Assembly (NCBI RefSeq): GCF_018835585.1 | Contig: NZ_JAHGVE010000010.1 | Location: forward strand, 85,570 to 149,569 | Source of the DNA: Pelorhabdus rhamnosifermentans | Lineage (GTDB): Bacteria > Bacillota > Negativicutes > UMGS1260 | DNA length: 64,000 nt | Direction of reading: 5' to 3' | Part shown: in pieces, positions 61,533 through 64,000 of the stretch | How positions within the stretch are numbered: position 1 is the stretch's first letter | How the letters are laid out: each line of letters begins with the position of its first letter | Made by a program: the position numbers and the translations under genes | Notes under the pieces: generated by a model | What the model saw: the letters and a program-made list of their open reading frames with translations, nothing else | Databases searched by the model: none | What the model was told of the DNA's origin: nothing

Positions 61533-62630
61533 GTGAATAAATTGAAGAATACATATCAAATGATGCCAGATTTATCACCAGAAGACTACGCCGAACTTAA
61601 AGCTGATATTGACAAGCGAGGCGTACAGGTAGCCATAGAGTATGACGAAAAAGGCAATGTACTTGATGGGCACCATCGATTAAAAATTTGCAATGAATTA
61701 GGTATTACCGATTGGCCTAAGGTTGTCAGGGTGGGAATGACAGAAACGCAAAAACGTGAACATGCCCGCAAGTTAAACATGGCTCGCAGACAATTAAATC
61801 GGGAACAGCGGCAAGAATTAATCCGCCAGCAATTAAGGGATACACCGGAGAAGAGTGACAGGCATATAGCGTCCACGCTAGGTGTAGATCATAAAACGGT
61901 AGGTTCTATAAGGAATAACCTGGAATCTGTCGGGGAAATTCCCCAACAGGAAACAGTTATTACCAGTGATGGCAAAGAACGCCCCCGTCAAGTTCAACGT
62001 CAAGAACCTCCATTTCCAACTACCGAAGAAATCTTAAATACTCCTTTAACTTCACTTATACCAAAAGAGGAACCTGTTTTGAAATCGGTGCCGCTGCCGA
62101 TAGCCGAACCGCCTGAGGAAATATCAAACAACATTTTTCCCACTTCATGGAACGAGCGAAATATTGATACAAAAATTTGTGAATTGTTAGGTACTACACC
62201 AAATGACTTAAAAAAAGCTGAATTTATCCGTAATTCGTGTAGCCCCAAAATTGTACAAGCCGTTGAAAACGGGAAATTAACCCTTGATGAAGCTTTAGAA
62301 ACACTAAATAATTCTACAGAAGATAATATTATAAATACTCAACGCCAGGAACTCAAGCCTGCGTTTATTCAGAAAATCAAACCTGCCCCAGACCCGGAAG
62401 ATAAAGAAATAGACCGACAGCATTATATATCTATGCAGATTCAAAAAATGATTTTTGTTCCGGCAGGCTATGAAAGTAGCAATATTGACGAAGCCGTCAG
62501 GATTTACCTTGAATGGACTCCCGGGGAATCAGCCGATGACAGCATTGAACGACTACATAGAGGGATTAAAACCTTACAAGATCTAGTTTCTGCATTTGAG
62601 CGTACCAAAAAATTAAAGGTGGTGAAATGA
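61533..62630 (+). CDS. ParB/Spo0J-like phage protein
   Basis: A 365-residue protein. Residues 10-65 carry the ParB N-terminal nuclease-like pattern (LSPEDYAELKADIDKRG, VLDGHHRLKICNELG), followed by an HTH (ASTLGVDHKTVGSIRNNLE). The C-terminal half is variable. Such proteins act in DNA partition or early regulation on phages. The start may be GTG 61533 or TTG 61542 (AAGGGTG upstream). Confidence 0.75.
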   Translation: MNKLKNTYQMMPDLSPEDYAELKADIDKRGVQVAIEYDEKGNVLDGHHRLKICNELGITDWPKVVRVGMTETQKREHARKLNMARRQLNREQRQELIRQQLRDTPEKSDRHIASTLGVDHKTVGSIRNNLESVGEIPQQETVITSDGKERPRQVQRQEPPFPTTEEILNTPLTSLIPKEEPVLKSVPLPIAEPPEEISNNIFPTSWNERNIDTKICELLGTTPNDLKKAEFIRNSCSPKIVQAVENGKLTLDEALETLNNSTEDNIINTQRQELKPAFIQKIKPAPDPEDKEIDRQHYISMQIQKMIFVPAGYESSNIDEAVRIYLEWTPGESADDSIERLHRGIKTLQDLVSAFERTKKLKVVK

Positions 62631-63065
62631 TTGAGAATTGATCGTAAAGCAAAAGAATATGCAACTAATTTGGTTAGAGAAAATCCTTCAATAAAACAAG
62701 ATGAAATAATTGAACGAGTTGTGCGTCAAGTTTTTCCTAGACCGGACTTGAAAGAATTGGAAACACAATGGGAAAAGAGAATGGCTGGGCAGGTTGTCTC
62801 TTGGTGTAAAGACGCAAGAAATATTCGTGTTGCATATGCCGCTAAAAATGAATTTGGAGAAACAGTTTATGAAAATACCGAGTTATCAAAAAACATAGAG
62901 AGATTGAATAATATCGGTAATGTTTTGCACAAACGAGCTAAAAAACTTATTCAGTCAACACGAAAAGTTAAACGTCAAGAGAAAAAAGTAATAGAGGAAC
63001 TGGACATGTTCGCTGCTATGGAAGAAGCTAAAAGCATTAAAAAATCAGGCGAAAGTAAGCAATAA
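62631..63065 (+). CDS. Hypothetical phage early protein
   Basis: A 144-residue, highly charged, mostly helical protein with a TTG start (AGGTGGTGAAA upstream) directly after the ParB-like gene. A coiled coil in the second half (HKRAKKLIQSTRKVKRQEKK). No family recognised. Confidence 0.5.
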   Translation: MRIDRKAKEYATNLVRENPSIKQDEIIERVVRQVFPRPDLKELETQWEKRMAGQVVSWCKDARNIRVAYAAKNEFGETVYENTELSKNIERLNNIGNVLHKRAKKLIQSTRKVKRQEKKVIEELDMFAAMEEAKSIKKSGESKQ

Positions 63066-63139
63066 AAAAAGACCGCAATCATAGCGGCCTAAAGAAAAAG
63101 TCTAATTTAATTTTATCACATTTGGAGAGAAAGATATAC

Positions 63140-63691
63140 ATGGATAAAAAAATGTTGGAAGACATTATGGCACAGGTTAGTTTGAACGATCTATTTAGGC
63201 ATATACGAAAGCGCGAGAAAGTAATGCTGGCTAGTAATGAAGACTTACGGCTTGTAATTACTGATATTGCAATGTATTCGGCTAACAAGAATGTTTATAA
63301 TACGATTCGTTCCGGTCTTAAAATAACAGAAGAAAATGTCTGGTACTACAAAGGTGACCATGGCTTTGTTGTTACCGACCTAAAGAAACTGGTGCCGATT
63401 CCTTATTATAGAAAGACGTTAAAAACTTCAAAAAAAATCTTGGAATCTACTGAGCTAAACTGGTTGAATTCGCTCGTATTTGTTAGCAATAAATTACAAT
63501 ATGTCTACGTTGCAGAAGATGCACTTAATGTCATTTCTATACCTGAAACTATCGTACATGCAGGAGAAACCATCTCCGCAGTTGTTGTAAATGGAAGGCA
63601 CTTAATTGCTCCAATAGACCCACCGAAAAATAACAAGTATTTACAGTCGTTAACTAACATAGATGGGAGATTATGTCATGACAATCCCTAA
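63140..63691 (+). CDS. Hypothetical phage early protein
   Basis: A 183-residue soluble protein. ATG 63140 has GGAGAGAAAG upstream; an upstream in-frame start at 63122 overlaps that site. It contains YYRKTLKTSKKILE and VIVSNK-type beta strands. No known motif. The gap 63066-63139 has a weak GACCGC/GCGGCC hairpin only. Confidence 0.5.
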   Translation: MDKKMLEDIMAQVSLNDLFRHIRKREKVMLASNEDLRLVITDIAMYSANKNVYNTIRSGLKITEENVWYYKGDHGFVVTDLKKLVPIPYYRKTLKTSKKILESTELNWLNSLVFVSNKLQYVYVAEDALNVISIPETIVHAGETISAVVVNGRHLIAPIDPPKNNKYLQSLTNIDGRLCHDNP

Positions 63692-63890
63692 ACAAATAAC
63701 ACCTAAAGACATATTATCCGCCGAGCAATTAGCTGAACTGTTAAGTGTTTCTAAGGACACCATTTATTCTATGGTTCAGCAACACAAAATTCCATGTCGA
63801 CGTATTGGTAAGCAGCCAAGGTTTCCAATTTGGCTAATTATCGATTGGTTCAACGATTCGGCTAATTTATTAGAAAAAGGCCAAGTTTAA
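63678..63890 (+). CDS. Excisionase/MerR-like HTH protein
   Basis: A 70-residue protein of the HTH_17 type: LSAEQLAELLSVSKDTIYSM, CRRIGKQPRFP and a final WLIIDWF. Typical of excisionases and small phage regulators. ATG 63678 has GGGAGA 7 nt upstream and overlaps the preceding gene by 14 nt. Confidence 0.8.
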   Translation: MTIPKQITPKDILSAEQLAELLSVSKDTIYSMVQQHKIPCRRIGKQPRFPIWLIIDWFNDSANLLEKGQV

Positions 63891-63940
63891 TCCGGCTGCA
63901 ATAAAAGTGGACAAGTCATAGTGAAAGGAGGTGAAAATTC

Positions 63941-64000
63941 ATGAACGAAGGCACAGAAAAAAACGTCACTACTGGTAATAGTGACGAGGCAAATTTCAAA
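63941..64000 (+). CDS. Partial phage gene at window end
   Basis: AAAGGAGGTGAAAATTC precedes an ATG whose frame (MNEGTEKNVTTGNSDE) runs off the window. Function cannot be judged. Confidence 0.55.
   Translation, partial: MNEGTEKNVTTGNSDEANFK

Noticed and set aside
1..64000. CRISPR arrays, rRNA genes and complete insertion sequences
   Set aside because: No regularly spaced repeats, no rRNA-like sequence and no transposase gene could be found; only short dispersed repeats.

Overview
The window reads as chromosomal DNA of an anaerobic, diderm-like Firmicute, most likely a Negativicute (Sporomusa/Pelosinus type). The basis is Firmicute-style signals (strong GGAGG ribosome sites, a glmS ribozyme, a cdaA-cdaR-glmM-glmS block) together with an OmpH/Skp-type fragment, which implies an outer membrane. 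The genus is inference; no rRNA is present.

Layout. 1-15.7 kb: late region of a contractile-tailed (P2-like) prophage or phage-tail bacteriocin, running rightward from tail completion genes through sheath, tube, a frameshifted tail chaperone pair, tape measure, baseplate, fibre, two tiny zinc-ribbon-like proteins and a lysis module. 15.7-18.2 kb: AT-rich cargo, namely a gene with its own promoter and terminator (HTH + GHKL ATPase + STAS-like DUF4325), a HEPN-type protein with an RX4H motif, and a 5'-truncated ompH-like fragment. 18.4-22.3 kb: two leftward membrane proteins, a run of very small transcription units each closed by a terminator, and a GT51 transglycosylase. 22.5-31.7 kb: arginine operon argCJBDFGH followed by a branched-chain aminotransferase. 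31.8-38.7 kb: cdaA, cdaR, an FAD protein, glmM, glmS ribozyme, glmS. 39-43.6 kb: truncated phosphatase, a small His/Met-rich (probably copper-handling) operon with a polyferredoxin membrane protein, a Ser/Gly/Asn-rich protein and an HXXEE protein.

43.6-49.5 kb is a decaying accessory zone. It holds duplicated XRE-repressor remnants, a GntP-permease fragment, MBL-hydrolase fragments and a 64-bp repeat, but also an intact LysR-larA pair and an intact divergent XRE switch with five matching operator palindromes. 49.6-57.2 kb concerns cysteine and thiol amino acids: ridA-cyuP-cyuA, a GntR regulator, then an ATC-hydrolase-like gene, a second cyuA-like gene and a YkvI-type transporter. At 57.8 kb a tRNA-Val(CAC) is the probable integration site of a second prophage. 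Its integrase, ImmA/IrrE protease with zinc ribbons, CI-like repressor, Cro-like protein, ParB-like protein and an Xis-like protein run to the window end.

Best candidates for something undescribed: the phage-borne GHKL-DUF4325 cassette next to the HEPN protein; the ATC-hydrolase/cyuA-paralogue/YkvI cluster; the His/Met-rich polyferredoxin operon; and the small-ORF island at 20.4-21.1 kb.
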